Source: Ignavibacteriales bacterium
GTDB lineage: Bacteria > Bacteroidota > Ignavibacteria > Ignavibacteriales > Ignavibacteriaceae
DNA length: 64,000 nucleotides
Assembly (NCBI GenBank): GCA_016707285.1
Contig: JADJIA010000002.1
Coordinates: forward strand, 72,007 to 136,006
Direction of reading: 5' to 3'
Part shown: piece by piece, positions 1 to 10,443 of the stretch
Layout: every line of letters starts with the position of its first letter
How positions within the stretch are numbered: position 1 is the stretch's first letter
Program-made: the position numbers and the translations under genes
The notes under the pieces: generated by a model
Told to the model about the DNA's origin: nothing
Database searches by the model: none
The model's input: only the letters and a program-made list of their open reading frames with translations

Positions 1-229
1 TTTTTATCATTTCGCCTCTGCCGTTTGTCAGTTTAAATGGTGCAGGTGAAGGATGTTTATCGGCAAATCCGGGAGAATCAACATTGGAAGCAAATTTTGC
101 TATCGGGTCGTTGGTTGTAGTGGATGTGCTTGTTTTGTCGCTGTTACCTTCGGGTGTGCAACAACTCTCTTGTGCATAAACTCCGCCGGAGAAGAGCAGA
201 AGGGAAATGACAAAAAAAAGTTTTTTCAT
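1..229 (-). CDS. Secreted dienelactone-hydrolase-like protein, N-terminus only (partial)
   Basis: On the minus strand an ATG at 229 opens a frame that runs off the left edge without a stop. It begins with a signal peptide (MKKLFFVISLLLFSGGVYAQ), followed by Glu-Ser-Cys-Cys-Thr-Pro and a segment reading DPIAKFASNVDSPGFADKHP then a PLPF-like APFKL...GEMIK stretch. From memory, that layout (Cys-Cys after the signal peptide, then a 'KFA...D..F...H..PLPF' segment) matches the N-terminus of secreted dienelactone hydrolases of Bacteroidetes. The catalytic Cys/Asp/His lie outside the window, so the name rests on the N-terminus alone. The opposite-strand frame over the same bases is its shadow. Confidence 0.5.
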   Translation of the reverse strand, partial: MKKLFFVISLLLFSGGVYAQESCCTPEGNSDKTSTSTTTNDPIAKFASNVDSPGFADKHPSPAPFKLTNGRGEMIK

Positions 230-408
230 ATTTGGGTTCCTGTATTTTTATGTTTGATGAATAACAATTTAAGAATACTTATAGAGATAAACTTTGTAAT
301 TGTTTAAAAAGTTCGTGAAGGGTATATTGAAGTTTCAATTAAACAAATTTGGAGAGCAACGCGGCTAATTAGATATACTATTTTCAATAATACAGACAAA
401 CTGCCGTT

Positions 409-2738
409 ATGTTGTCAAAAATCGTATTCTTTTTTATACTGCTCTTTGCAGTGCCTCTTTTTCACAGGTTACTCTTTCCGGTAAAGTAATATCTCCCACC
501 GGCGAGCCTCTTGCAGGCTGTGCCGTATTCATTCTAAAAACCCCGCTTGGTGTAATCACCTCTACCGATGGTAACTTCAGTTTTGAAGTTTCACCCGGCA
601 CTTATACACTTCGTATCCGCCATATCGCATTTAAAGATACTGCGCTTCAGCTTCTCATGACAAACGGGAATAACCTGCCAATCACCATTAAACTTGTAGC
701 CACTTCCTATCAGGAGGATGAAATTGTTGTATATGGTGAAAAGAAGGGGATGGAGAAAGAAACTCTTGAAGCGGAGACCATCGGAAATATTCCAACTCTT
801 AATGGCGAGGTACTACAGACTGTAAGGATACTACCGGGTGTTAAAATCAACAACGAAACAACATCGGGTTATAATGTAAGAGGTGGAAGTTTTGATGAAA
901 ACCTGCTTTATTTGAACGGATTTGAGATATTTCGTCCTTTTCTCCTGAGACAGGGAATTGAAGAGAATCATTCACTTGTCAATCAGGATCTGGTGAAAGA
1001 CCTGAGTTTTTATGGAGGCGCATTCCCTGCGGTTTATGGTGACAAAATGGCTTCAGTTCTTGAGATCAACTACGGAAAAGAAATTAATACACCTTTAAGT
1101 GGAATAATCAGAGCGGGACTTCTTTCTGCCGGTGCTGCATTTCATCATGCAAAAAACGGCTTCTCGGCGAGTCTTGCGGGAAGATGGAGCTATCCCAAAA
1201 TTTTCTCTTCACAACAACATACTTCAGGTGACTACCGTCCCGATTTTAAGGATATTCAATTAAATGTAAATTACCTCCCGGGACAAAATATTTCAACACA
1301 ACTTTTCCTGTTGAGAGCAAACAACAAATATGATCTTACCCCAACAAACTGGACAGGACATTTTCGCCTTGATGGAATAATCCAGGGAATATCGTCAGAC
1401 TATTCAGGCACTTCAAATTATGGCTATAATACAACATTGGCCGGATTAAACACAAAAGTAAGGGTGAGCCCTGATTTATTATTGAGTGCGGTGGTTTCAT
1501 GGTTTAACATCACAGAGACTGAGACCAGAGATATAATTTCGGATATTTATCTGATTCCGGATGCTTATAACCCCGACTACAGGGAATATCTTAAATCTGC
1601 ACTTGAAAAGGGAGAAAACACACTCGATTTATCCGTTATAAATATTACACCTGAGATCACATATACCAATAGCGGTCATACCATCAAAGCAGGTGCAGAG
1701 CTTAAGTTTTCCGATTTGAGGCACAATTTTTATGAAGAGAAAAAGGAACAGGGAGGGATTTCAATTCCTGCTGCACCTGAAGTTACAAGTTATGGCTCAC
1801 AAAAAGACTTAAATTCATATTCCTTTTATGTGGATGACAAAATGAATTTGGGAATAAGAACAACGGTGGATGCCGGATTGCGTTTTACCTCTACTCCTTA
1901 TAACAATGAGACATTTTGGTCGCCAAGGGGTTCAATTGAATATAAGGTGACCGAAAAATTTAATGTGAATCTAAGAGCAGGCATTTACAACCAGCCACCA
2001 TTTTTTTATGAGCTTCGGGATTTAAGCACAGAAGAGGCATCAACTCTTAAATCGCAAAAGTCGGTCCACTATATCGCTGCACTACATTATGTCTTCAAAA
2101 AAGGATTGGAGATGAGGGCGGAGTTTTATTACAAGTCGTTGACCGATCTTATCCCTGTTGATTTTGACGGTATGAGAATAATTTACGGGAAAACCAATTC
2201 TCTTGAAGGTTATGCCCGGGGTTTTGATATCATGTTGCGTGGTGAGATTCAGCAGGGGCTTAACAGTTGGTTTGTGTATGGTTATCTCGACAGTGGTGAA
2301 AGATTAAAGGGGAGTGGAGCCGAATATAACAGGAGGTTGTTGGATCAAACGCATAATTTCCAAATATTCCTGCAGGATAAAATTAAGAAGCACCCAAACT
2401 GGCAGTCACATCTGAGATTTTCGGTAGCTTCCGGTACTCTTTTTCATCCGAGAAGGGTGGAGGTTGGCACAGATGGTAAAAATTACCTCGTTGTTGATTA
2501 TAACAAACGATGGGAATTACCAATGTACATGAGGGCGGATATGGGTCTTTCCGCGAAATTTGATTTTGGTGGAGAAAAATTTTTAACTGTGGTTGCAGAG
2601 GTTCTAAATGTATTTAATAACTATAACATAGCGGGTTATTCATGGTATCAGGTGATCCCGGGGATTCGTTCACCACTTCGTGTACCACAGATTTTCACGG
2701 AAAGATTTTTTAATTTAGCAATGGAGTTTTCGTTTTAA
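409..2738 (+). CDS. TonB-dependent outer-membrane receptor, one-base frameshift near the 5' end
   Basis: Outer-membrane TonB-dependent receptor, about 776 aa if read across the frameshift. Order: signal peptide, carboxypeptidase-regulatory-like beta-sandwich (SQVTLSGKVISPTGEPLAGC onward, 462-680), plug domain (LNGEVLQTVRILPGVKINNE, then VRGGSFDEN), and a beta-barrel ending in a C-terminal aromatic strand (MEFSF). The frame from 462 to 2738 is open, but the only suitable start (ATG 409) is in another frame. The A-run at 417-421 has five A; six would give MLSKNRILFYTALCSASFSQ running straight into the domain. So the intact gene probably starts at 409, and this copy either carries a -1 indel or an assembly error. 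The ligand is unknown. Starting only at the internal ATG 657 would remove the signal peptide. Confidence 0.85.
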
Positions 2739-2750
2739 ACCGGATTTACA

Positions 2751-3284
2751 TTGAAAAATCAAAAAAAATACATTGAACTTACAGGGCTCTATCCCGACGA
2801 TGCCGAGGGGCTCACAAAATTAGCTGATAATCCCAAGGTTGCACAATTTTTGAGAGATTCATTCCCGCAGCCATATACTCTTGACCATGCCAAGGAGTTT
2901 ATAAGACTGATGAATGAAGGGAATGTTCAGTCGGTTTTTGCTGTAAGATATAAAAACGAATTTGCCGGAATAGCCGGGGTTCACCTTTTAAGTGATGTTC
3001 AGAGGCGAACCGTTGAAGCCGGTTTTTGGTTTGGCGAAAAGTTTTGGGGTAAAGGTATTGCCACTGAAGTCTGTCGCCAATTAGTCAAATTTGCATTTAC
3101 CTATTACGATATCGTAAAAATACAAGCGGAAGTTGCCGCCCCTAACCATGCCTCTGCCAAAGTACTCAGGAAGAATGGATTCCAGTTGGAAGGCGTTTTA
3201 AGGCAATCATTCCACAAAAATGGCCATGATTGGGACCTGCACATCTATGGTCTTTTAAGGGAAGAGGTTGTTGATCATTTCTAA
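2751..3284 (+). CDS. GNAT-family N-acetyltransferase (RimJ/RimL type)
   Basis: A 177-aa acyl-CoA N-acyltransferase of the RimJ/RimL-like GNAT group. It shows the strand 4-helix 3 acetyl-CoA site (AGFWFGEKFWGKGIATEVCR, with a G-K-G-I-A loop) and the C-terminal motif NHASAKVLRKNGFQLEGVLR typical of ribosomal-protein-alanine acetyltransferase relatives. The usual length for the family. The start is a TTG 12 bp after the TonB receptor stop, so it could be co-transcribed with that receptor. The substrate cannot be deduced. Confidence 0.85.
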   Translation: MKNQKKYIELTGLYPDDAEGLTKLADNPKVAQFLRDSFPQPYTLDHAKEFIRLMNEGNVQSVFAVRYKNEFAGIAGVHLLSDVQRRTVEAGFWFGEKFWGKGIATEVCRQLVKFAFTYYDIVKIQAEVAAPNHASAKVLRKNGFQLEGVLRQSFHKNGHDWDLHIYGLLREEVVDHF

Positions 3285-3314
3285 GATGACTTTTTAGGAT
3301 GATTTTAGTTTAAG

Positions 3315-4862
3315 TCACAACTCTAACTTTAGACTCACGGTATTTATTTCTTTTCCGATAAAACTTGCACCCACTAAACATATCGGTTTGCCTTTAGTCA
3401 GGAATTTTTCGTAATATTTCTTCCTGGCTATCTGCTTCAAACCTTCTTCGGCGGGGTGGTTATATTTAAACTCTATAATATAAATCCTGTCCGAAAACTC
3501 AATTACTCCATCAATCCTGCCAATATTGGTGTTTACTTCAGCTTCAACTTCGACTCCACACAGATATGCAATCATTATAAAAAGTGAATGATAAAACTTT
3601 TCCTCTTGAATAAATAAGTTGGCGGGGATTTGTGCAAAAAGTGTCCTTAAAATTGATTCAAACTGGTCCACATAACCGTATTCCAGCGATTGTCTTAATT
3701 TCAGGGCGAGTGTGAGAGCCTCATACGGTTGTGTATTGGAGATATCTCCAATCAAATAACTGTAGAAGGAAGTTTCCACTTCAAAATTTGGAAAATTTAA
3801 AAGGTATTCTTCAATTTGATATAAATCTCTTTTTTGACTTACAGTTAAATAACCTGTCTGAAATAATAGATTGACAGGATCAATATTTTCGAGGCTGCCG
3901 GAATCAAATGTTAGGATGTTTGCTTCGGCATTCTTCAGAATATTCACATCGTATTTTTTCTCTTTCATTAATTTGATAAGATGTGAAGGAGTGCCGCTGC
4001 TAAACCAATAATTGTCGAAGCGCAGAGATTGGAACAGGCTCAAGATGGAAAAAGGATTATACACCCGGGTTGTTGCATCCCAGCTGTAACCGTTATACCA
4101 GTGTTTTATTTCTCGAAGAAGTTCCTTTTTTGAAGTTCCTTTTTTTTGAGCAAGGATCTCAATGTATTCAGGGAAATATAATTCCAATTCTTCTTGAGTG
4201 TATCCCAGAAGAGAAGCATATCTTTCATTCATGGAAATATCAGTAATTTGATTCATTCCTGAAAAAAGAGAGACTTTTGAAAATTTGCTGACACCGGTTA
4301 ATAATACAAACCTGATATGGGCGTCATTCCCTTTCATTCGCACAAAAACGGACTTTAAAAATTCCCTCAGTTTTTCCGCTGTTTCAGGGTCATCAAGATG
4401 ATCGGTAATGGGTTTATCATACTCATCTATTAAAATAACCGTTTTTTGACCAAACTTTTCTGATAACTCTTTAATCAATCTTCCAAAATATTGAGATACA
4501 ATTTCAGATTTGATTTTGATGCCATAAAAAGCCGCAATTTCATTGAGTCTGTCAAAAAGGGTTTCGCGAAAACTCTCTTCATTCCCGGTTTCCATGTTCG
4601 AGAAATCCAATCGAATAATGGGGTGGGTTTTCCATTCGGGATAGTCATAAATATCCAGGCCCTTAAACAATTCCTTTTTTCCGAGGAAGAACTCTTCAAT
4701 TGTAGAGAGTAGAAGTGATTTCCCAAATCTTCGGGGACGTGAGAGAAAAACATACTTCAAGGAGTCGATAAGGTTAATAATATGTTTGGTTTTATCAACA
4801 TAGATCAAATTATCTTCGATGAGCAGCGAAAATGTTTGAATTCCTAAAGGCAGTTTTTTCAT
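3315..4862 (-). CDS. AAA-ATPase-like / PD-(D/E)XK nuclease-superfamily protein
   Basis: 515 aa. The N-terminal AAA-ATPase-like domain opens with PLGIQTFSLLIEDNLIYVDK and a variant Walker A (SRPRRFGKSLLLS); the Walker B region is ILIDEYDKPI. The C-terminus carries a PD-(D/E)XK core: GRIDGVIEF, then IYIIEFKYN (Asp ... Glu-Phe-Lys). This two-domain arrangement is an abundant expanded family in Bacteroidetes-group and clostridial genomes, with no proven function. A nuclease or mobile-element role has been suggested only from the fold. It is on the opposite strand to the GNAT gene and 71 bp downstream of prfA on the same strand. Both motifs look intact. Confidence 0.85.
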   Translation of the reverse strand: MKKLPLGIQTFSLLIEDNLIYVDKTKHIINLIDSLKYVFLSRPRRFGKSLLLSTIEEFFLGKKELFKGLDIYDYPEWKTHPIIRLDFSNMETGNEESFRETLFDRLNEIAAFYGIKIKSEIVSQYFGRLIKELSEKFGQKTVILIDEYDKPITDHLDDPETAEKLREFLKSVFVRMKGNDAHIRFVLLTGVSKFSKVSLFSGMNQITDISMNERYASLLGYTQEELELYFPEYIEILAQKKGTSKKELLREIKHWYNGYSWDATTRVYNPFSILSLFQSLRFDNYWFSSGTPSHLIKLMKEKKYDVNILKNAEANILTFDSGSLENIDPVNLLFQTGYLTVSQKRDLYQIEEYLLNFPNFEVETSFYSYLIGDISNTQPYEALTLALKLRQSLEYGYVDQFESILRTLFAQIPANLFIQEEKFYHSLFIMIAYLCGVEVEAEVNTNIGRIDGVIEFSDRIYIIEFKYNHPAEEGLKQIARKKYYEKFLTKGKPICLVGASFIGKEINTVSLKLEL

Positions 4863-4933
4863 TTGGTTTCCATGGAATTTGCTTTTTTGTTGGAATTATT
4901 AGCCCGGTGGATTTGACTTACCGGGGTTTGTTC

Positions 4934-6010
4934 CTACTCCTCCGATTGTAACTTTTCGGCGCGATCGGCAATTTTGATTTGCTCAATCAGGCTGAAAAGA
5001 TCTCCATTGATAACATCACTCAGGTTATAGAGGGTTAATCCGATTCGATGGTCGGTTACCCTGTTTTGAGGGAAGTTGTAGGTGCGAATTTTGTCACTTC
5101 TGTCGCCACTTTTTACCATCAGTTTTCTTTGTGCAGCGATTTCTGAATTTTGTTCACCACTTTTGAGATCATAAAGTCGAGCCATTAATACTTTAAGAGC
5201 TTTTTCGCGGTTTTTTAACTGTGATCTTTCATCCTGGCACTGTACAACAATCCCTGTGGGAAGATGTGTCATTCTGATGGCAGTTTCAACCTTGTTCACA
5301 TTCTGACCACCTGCGCCGCCACTTCTAAAAACATCAATTTTTACATCATTCATGTTGATTTCCACCTGGACTGCTTCCACTTCTGGAAGTACTGCAACAG
5401 AGGCAGCAGAGGTATGAACTCTACCTTGAGCTTCGGTTTGAGGGACTCTTTGAACACGGTGAACACCACTTTCCCATTTCAATTCTCCATAAACTCCGGT
5501 TCCTGAGATGGAAATAACAGCTTCTTTAACACCACCGAGACCACCGGCTTCATTCAGATCAATGTACTCGGCCTTCCAGCCTTTAAGTTCTGCATAACGC
5601 ATATACATCCTGAGCAGATCTCCTGCAAAAAGTCCTGCTTCATCCCCACCCGTTCCCGCACGGATTTCCATAATAACACTTTTGTCGTCATTTGGATCCT
5701 TTGGAAGCAGCAAAACTTTAAGTTCTTCCTCGTAACGGTCTTTCTCTTCTCTTAATCCTTCAAGTTCCATCTGGGCAAATTCAACAAGCTCACGGTCGGT
5801 TGAATTATCCAGAATATCTTTAGATTCTTCGAGATTGGCGATTGTTCTTGAATATTTTTCAAAAACTTCCATTATCGGCATCAAATCACTTCTTTCCTTG
5901 CTAAGGGAAATCAGTTTATCAGTGTCAGCGAGTACCTCTTCATCGGAGAGTTGCTCGTTTATTCTGTCAAATTTATCTTTTATCTTGGCAATTTTATCAA
6001 AAAAGCTCAT
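4934..6010 (-). CDS. prfA: Peptide chain release factor 1
   Basis: Class-1 release factor that recognises UAA/UAG and triggers peptidyl-tRNA hydrolysis. 358 aa, the normal RF1 length. The catalytic GGQ is at residues 234-236 in RSGGAGGQNVNKVETAIR. The codon-reading tripeptide is PQT at 190-192 in HRVQRVPQTEAQGRVHTS, in the position of the RF1 'PxT' motif. RF2 would have SPF, so RF1 is preferred. The N-terminal coiled-coil domain spans roughly the first 110 residues. No prmC methyltransferase gene lies next to it. Confidence 0.97.
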   Translation of the reverse strand: MSFFDKIAKIKDKFDRINEQLSDEEVLADTDKLISLSKERSDLMPIMEVFEKYSRTIANLEESKDILDNSTDRELVEFAQMELEGLREEKDRYEEELKVLLLPKDPNDDKSVIMEIRAGTGGDEAGLFAGDLLRMYMRYAELKGWKAEYIDLNEAGGLGGVKEAVISISGTGVYGELKWESGVHRVQRVPQTEAQGRVHTSAASVAVLPEVEAVQVEINMNDVKIDVFRSGGAGGQNVNKVETAIRMTHLPTGIVVQCQDERSQLKNREKALKVLMARLYDLKSGEQNSEIAAQRKLMVKSGDRSDKIRTYNFPQNRVTDHRIGLTLYNLSDVINGDLFSLIEQIKIADRAEKLQSEE

Positions 6011-6043
6011 GTAATCCTGTTTATTTTAACCTGCAAATATACG

Positions 6044-6100
6044 AAATTAGGTATTAGGTATCAGGTTAAGGTGTTAGCTATTAAGTATTAAATATCGGGT
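6044..6100. repeat. Degenerate array with roughly 8-bp period
   Basis: The 5' flank of prfA has short, imperfect repeats of the type GTATTAGG / TATCAGGT / TAAGGTGT / TAGCTATT / AAGTATTA. The register is about 8 bp but strongly degraded. It resembles the better arrays at 23143, 49904 and 63094. The rest of 6011-6242 is AT-rich with nothing else recognised. Confidence 0.35.
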
Positions 6101-6242
6101 GTTTTCAAAACGCGTTAAACTTCTTTTGGTTTGTGAAGATATACGGGGAGAGTATTTTGTAATTGATCAATTAAATCTGATTACTTTTGCGATGTTAACT
6201 TTATCATTTTTGGCTATGATTGGATTATTCTGAATTTAAGAT

Positions 6243-8021
6243 TTGTCAGATGATAATTTTATTTCACCTGTTTTAAAAATTGAAATTTTCATTTTGAGAA
6301 CATTTTTTACCGCACAATATTTTATCATGATTCTGGTTTTTTCAGCCACGATGAATGTTAAAACAGAGGCAGGGGGCAATTCTCCGAATATAATAAACTC
6401 ATCAACCTCCTTTATTTACCTGAAACAATGGCAAATTACCAAAGATACCTCCCCCACAAAACCACTTCCCAATTATCCTGATTCTCAATGGAAAAGGGTG
6501 GATTTATTATCAGATGAAAGTCAATATTCTGAAGCGAACTGGATATTAAAAACCACAATTTTTGTTGAGGACTCTCTCAGCGAAAAAGATGTTTTTGGAC
6601 TGTTTCCCTTTGCTTTTATCACTGCGTATGAGATTTACTGGGATGGAGAAATTATCGCTCAAAATGGTGTGAGGGGTCTCAACAAAGAGGAAGAAAAAGC
6701 AGGTTTATTTACATTTAATGTTGTATTGCCACACAGGATAATCACCCCCGGTAATCACACCATAATGATGCGTATTTCAAGTTACCATAACTACTCGCCA
6801 CTCACTTTTTTGAATGGAGAGGTTGTTGTCGGTAATTATGATTTTGTGAAAAAGGCGATGTTTAAAAAAGGTTATCTTGCTTTTTTTATTTCAGGGATAT
6901 TACTGATTGCATTTCTGTTAAATCTCTTTTTGTTCTTCACAAGACACCGAAAAACGGAACATCTCTTATTCAGTCTGTTTTGTTTATTTGTCATTTTGGA
7001 TTTTCTAATCTCGCAGGCACCTCTAATTATTGACTTTTCAACCACCTGGCTGCATTTTGAATATTATTTTTATCAGACGAACAGTGTGCTGTTCACAATC
7101 CTTTTTCCTGTTTTTCTGATTTATACCTTTGCATTGCCCAAGAGATTAGTATCAATCATCCTGGCAGTGGTTGCTGTGATTTATCTTCTTTTTACGGATT
7201 ACCAAAATGTTTTTAGTGTACTTTCGATCACTGTATTAATTCTTGGCAGTGTTATCTCGATTTGGACTTTAATATTAAAGCGTGAGGGAAGCATCGTAAT
7301 TTTCATTGGACTGATATTATCATGGGTGGCATACTATTTCAATTTTGCTTTTGAAGGGTTGGCAACTGTGATGGTGATATGCAGCAGTTTCTTAATAGCA
7401 CAACAGTTTGCAACAAAAGAAAAAGCAGAAAAAGAGGCACAACTTAAATCAACCCGTCTCGAAATTGAACTGCTTAAAAAGAACATAAATCCTCACTTTG
7501 TATTAAATACCTTAACTTCAATAATTGTTTGGCTCAGGAAAGATTCAGATTCAGCCATCAAACTAATAGAATCTCTTGCGGAAGAATTCAGGATAATTAA
7601 TCAGGTCTCTGCTCTCAAACAGATTCCTGTGAAACAGGAAATTGAGCTTTGCGAAGCCCATCTTAAAATAATGAGTTATCGTAAAGGTGCAGATTTTAAG
7701 ATGGAAACTCACAATATAGTTGAACAGGAGCGTATCCCTCCCATGATATTTCATACATTAGTTGAGAACGGGTTAACTCATGGTTATGAAACAAAAACTT
7801 CGGGGATATTCACATTGATAAGAACCAGGGAAACAGACTATACACAATTCATCCTCAGAAATGATGGAGATTTTAACAGTGATGATGGAAATAAATCATC
7901 AGGTTTTGGGATTAGGTATATTTCAAGTCGTCTTCAAGAAAGTTATCCGGAGAGGTGGAAATTTTCATCCAATAAAATTGCAGGTGGATGGGAAACAATT
8001 ATTCAAATAAGGGATAAATGA
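6243..8021 (+). CDS. LytS/YehU-type sensor histidine kinase with 7TM-like sensor region
   Basis: 592-aa membrane kinase. After an N-terminal membrane segment (about residues 20-38) comes an extracytoplasmic beta-rich domain (about 60-205) resembling the 7TMR-DISM extracellular jelly roll. Several membrane helices follow (about 210-395). The His_kinase (PF06580-type) DHp has His418 in KKNINPHFVLNTLTS, where the family motif is NPHFLFN. The ATP-binding domain has the N-box HTLVENGLTHGY and a glycine-rich GFGIRYISSRL. It overlaps the response regulator gene by ATGA, so the two are translationally coupled partners. The first start in frame is TTG 6243; a start at ATG 6327 cannot be excluded. The signal is unknown. 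Confidence 0.88.
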   Translation: MSDDNFISPVLKIEIFILRTFFTAQYFIMILVFSATMNVKTEAGGNSPNIINSSTSFIYLKQWQITKDTSPTKPLPNYPDSQWKRVDLLSDESQYSEANWILKTTIFVEDSLSEKDVFGLFPFAFITAYEIYWDGEIIAQNGVRGLNKEEEKAGLFTFNVVLPHRIITPGNHTIMMRISSYHNYSPLTFLNGEVVVGNYDFVKKAMFKKGYLAFFISGILLIAFLLNLFLFFTRHRKTEHLLFSLFCLFVILDFLISQAPLIIDFSTTWLHFEYYFYQTNSVLFTILFPVFLIYTFALPKRLVSIILAVVAVIYLLFTDYQNVFSVLSITVLILGSVISIWTLILKREGSIVIFIGLILSWVAYYFNFAFEGLATVMVICSSFLIAQQFATKEKAEKEAQLKSTRLEIELLKKNINPHFVLNTLTSIIVWLRKDSDSAIKLIESLAEEFRIINQVSALKQIPVKQEIELCEAHLKIMSYRKGADFKMETHNIVEQERIPPMIFHTLVENGLTHGYETKTSGIFTLIRTRETDYTQFILRNDGDFNSDDGNKSSGFGIRYISSRLQESYPERWKFSSNKIAGGWETIIQIRDK

Positions 8022-8749
8022 TGCGAATTTTAATCGTAGAGGACGAGCGTCCAACCGCTGAAGACATCAAATTGCTGGTTTCACAAATTCTGAAAAATGA
8101 AATCACATCCCTCCATATTGAGACCACCCTTAACAGTGCAATGTATTATTTAAGGGAAAATCCGATCGATCTTTTGTTGCTGGATCTAAACTTAAATTCA
8201 AAAGACGGATTTCAACTCTTGAAACAGGCTGTCAGCCAGTCATTTCACACAATCGTTATCTCTGCCAACATCAACAGAGCTATCGAAGCGTTTGAGTATG
8301 GTGTCCTCGATTTTATCCCCAAACCATACAACACTGAAAGATTGAGGACGGCTTTTGAGAGACTAAAATCGAGTCACGCAATTGACGGGCATTCCATTAA
8401 ATATCTTTCTGTAAAAACAGGAAATGAGGTCAGAGTTTTTCCCGTTGAAGAAATCAAATATTTTAAAGCTGCGAATATTTATTCAGAGTTATACTTGAGC
8501 AACGGGCATGTTGTGATTTATGATAAACCAATCAAAAAGCTCATTCCGTTATTGCCTTCCAATTATATGCGTATTCACAAATCTTATCTCGTGGCATTAG
8601 AAAAAATTAAATCTCTTCAAATGCTTGGGGGAGGGAAAAATCATGTTCTCCTGTTCAGCGGTGAGTGTTTACCCGTTAGTCGCAAAATCATAAAAAGATT
8701 AAAAATATCTTTAGAGTCGGGGTTTAACAATTCCGGCGAGGATGTATAA
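8018..8749 (+). CDS. LytTR-family response regulator
   Basis: 243 aa. The receiver domain has the acidic pair ED near residue 8, phospho-acceptor Asp56 (IDLLLLDLNLNSKDG) and the conserved Lys in DFIPKPYN. The LytTR DNA-binding domain occupies about residues 128-235 (EVRVFPVEEIKYFKAANIYS; YMRIHKSYLVALEKI). It starts inside the stop codon of the upstream kinase (ATGA overlap), so it is almost certainly that kinase's cognate regulator. No matching LytTR operator pair was identified. 8750-8961 is a gene-free gap without a recognised site. Confidence 0.93.
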   Translation: MMRILIVEDERPTAEDIKLLVSQILKNEITSLHIETTLNSAMYYLRENPIDLLLLDLNLNSKDGFQLLKQAVSQSFHTIVISANINRAIEAFEYGVLDFIPKPYNTERLRTAFERLKSSHAIDGHSIKYLSVKTGNEVRVFPVEEIKYFKAANIYSELYLSNGHVVIYDKPIKKLIPLLPSNYMRIHKSYLVALEKIKSLQMLGGGKNHVLLFSGECLPVSRKIIKRLKISLESGFNNSGEDV

Positions 8750-8961
8750 TTTGGCAAGTTATTGCAGTTTCTGATTATCCATTTCCTTATTCAGTCACAG
8801 GGTATTTTAGCGTTTTATGGCTTTAAAGTGCACTTTACCAATTTCTGATGCAATTCACAAGGATTAAGTTTTAGCGGTTCTTTTGATCAATTATGTTTCG
8901 GTGGTGTCAATCTGTTCTTCTGATTGACCGGGAAACAAATAATTAGCAAAGGAACCAAATC

Positions 8962-10428
8962 ATGCCACTAAGTGCAAGAGTCATCATAATTTTACTCGTT
9001 GTTTTTTCATCTGTGTCGATTTACCCTCAGGTAATTCCCGCAGATAGTATGTACCTCGGACAGACACCTCCGGGGGGTACACCCAAAATATTTAATCTTC
9101 AATTAACAGGCGGATTTAAGGCTTGTGAAAGAATAGCGATCAGCTCTGATGGCAGGGAAATCTATTATGGTGAAATAAACAGTTATCCTCCAACTGCAAT
9201 GAGGGTAAAATGTTATAAATTCGAAAATAATGGATGGACAGGCCCTTTTAATGTCTTTGAAGGATTCATGGCTCCGAGATTTGCAGATCATGACAGCACA
9301 ATGTTTCTGCAGGATAATCACTTTTTTACTTATCACTCGAAAAGAGAAGCTTCCGGTTGGAGTGTGCCTGTAAAATTGTTACCATCGGACACTCATACTC
9401 ACTATTTCCAGAAATCGGGGTTAAATAACTCTTTTGCATCTTCATATTACGAAGGTTCTCCAACAAATGGTGATATTTGTAAGATCAAGACTGTGTCGGG
9501 TGTTACAGTTTTTGAGAGTCTTGGCATCCCTTTAAACAGTGTTTTGCAGGAAAACGATTTTTGGATTTCACTTGATGAATCATATCTGCTTTTTTCAAGA
9601 AATCCGGGCAATGGCGCCGGTGATATCTTTATAAGTTACAAAAAAGAGAATGGTGGATGGACCAACCCAAAAAAATTAGGTGAACCTATCAGCAAACCCG
9701 GCAGTAACTGGGAGTATGGACAATTTATATCGAATGATGGAAGATATTTGTTTTACACTTCAGGGGGAACAAGTTGGTCTTCATATTATACATATTGGGT
9801 CAGGATAGATTATCTAATTGACAGTTTGAAACACTCAAACTATGCTCCATATTTAAATCGTCAAATTCCTGACCAATCGGGAGTTACCGGGCATGTTTTT
9901 AGTTATACTCTGCCAGATACAACATTTTTTGATGATGATGGGATAAATACGATAACTTGTTCCGCGACTCTTGGTAATGGAAATCCTCTGCCGGGGTGGC
10001 TTTCATTTGATCCAAACACAAAGACTTTTTATGGGACACCTTCGAGTGCAATTAACACTTTGATCAAAGTAACCGCAATTGATACCGGGGGTTTGGCTGC
10101 TTCTTGTTTGTTCACTCTGAATATTGCAGTCACGGGATTGGAAGATGAGACGGGGCAAATTCCGGGCGGGATAGAACTGTATCAAAATTATCCAAACCCC
10201 TTTAACCCTTCGACCACAATAAAAATTGCGATTCCGGAAGCCGGCAGATATAAACTTGACCTTTTTGACACCCTCGGTGAGAATGTTAAAGTGATCTCAG
10301 AAAAATATTATGAGGCGGGGTATCATGTGGAAATATTGGATGCAACCGGATTATCAAGTGGAATGTACATTTACAAGTTAACCGGTTATGGAATGTCTGC
10401 TGTTCGTAAATTGATAATTCTTCAATAA
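8962..10428 (+). CDS. Secreted PD40/Ig-like protein with T9SS sorting domain
   Basis: 488 aa with a signal peptide (MPLSARVIIILLVVFSSVSI...). The N-terminal 300 residues have beta-propeller-like PD40/WD40-type repeats (ISSDGREIYYGEI; FISNDGRYLFYTSGG). A dystroglycan/cadherin-like He_PIG domain follows (NRQIPDQSGVTGHVFSYTLP ... GWLSFDPNTKTFYGTP). The C-terminal 85 residues are a T9SS sorting domain (LYQNYPNPFNPSTTIKIAIP ... SGMYIYKLTG). It is expected at the cell surface or outside. Family and architecture are seen; a specific function is not. The next gene starts 15 bp after its stop. Confidence 0.85.
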   Translation: MPLSARVIIILLVVFSSVSIYPQVIPADSMYLGQTPPGGTPKIFNLQLTGGFKACERIAISSDGREIYYGEINSYPPTAMRVKCYKFENNGWTGPFNVFEGFMAPRFADHDSTMFLQDNHFFTYHSKREASGWSVPVKLLPSDTHTHYFQKSGLNNSFASSYYEGSPTNGDICKIKTVSGVTVFESLGIPLNSVLQENDFWISLDESYLLFSRNPGNGAGDIFISYKKENGGWTNPKKLGEPISKPGSNWEYGQFISNDGRYLFYTSGGTSWSSYYTYWVRIDYLIDSLKHSNYAPYLNRQIPDQSGVTGHVFSYTLPDTTFFDDDGINTITCSATLGNGNPLPGWLSFDPNTKTFYGTPSSAINTLIKVTAIDTGGLAASCLFTLNIAVTGLEDETGQIPGGIELYQNYPNPFNPSTTIKIAIPEAGRYKLDLFDTLGENVKVISEKYYEAGYHVEILDATGLSSGMYIYKLTGYGMSAVRKLIILQ

Positions 10429-10443
10429 TATTCGAGTTTTAGA

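Noticed and set aside
3315..4862. AAA-ATPase/PD-(D/E)XK protein as a defence-system nuclease
   Set aside because: It is a widespread multi-copy family without demonstrated defence role, and no partner genes adjoin it here.
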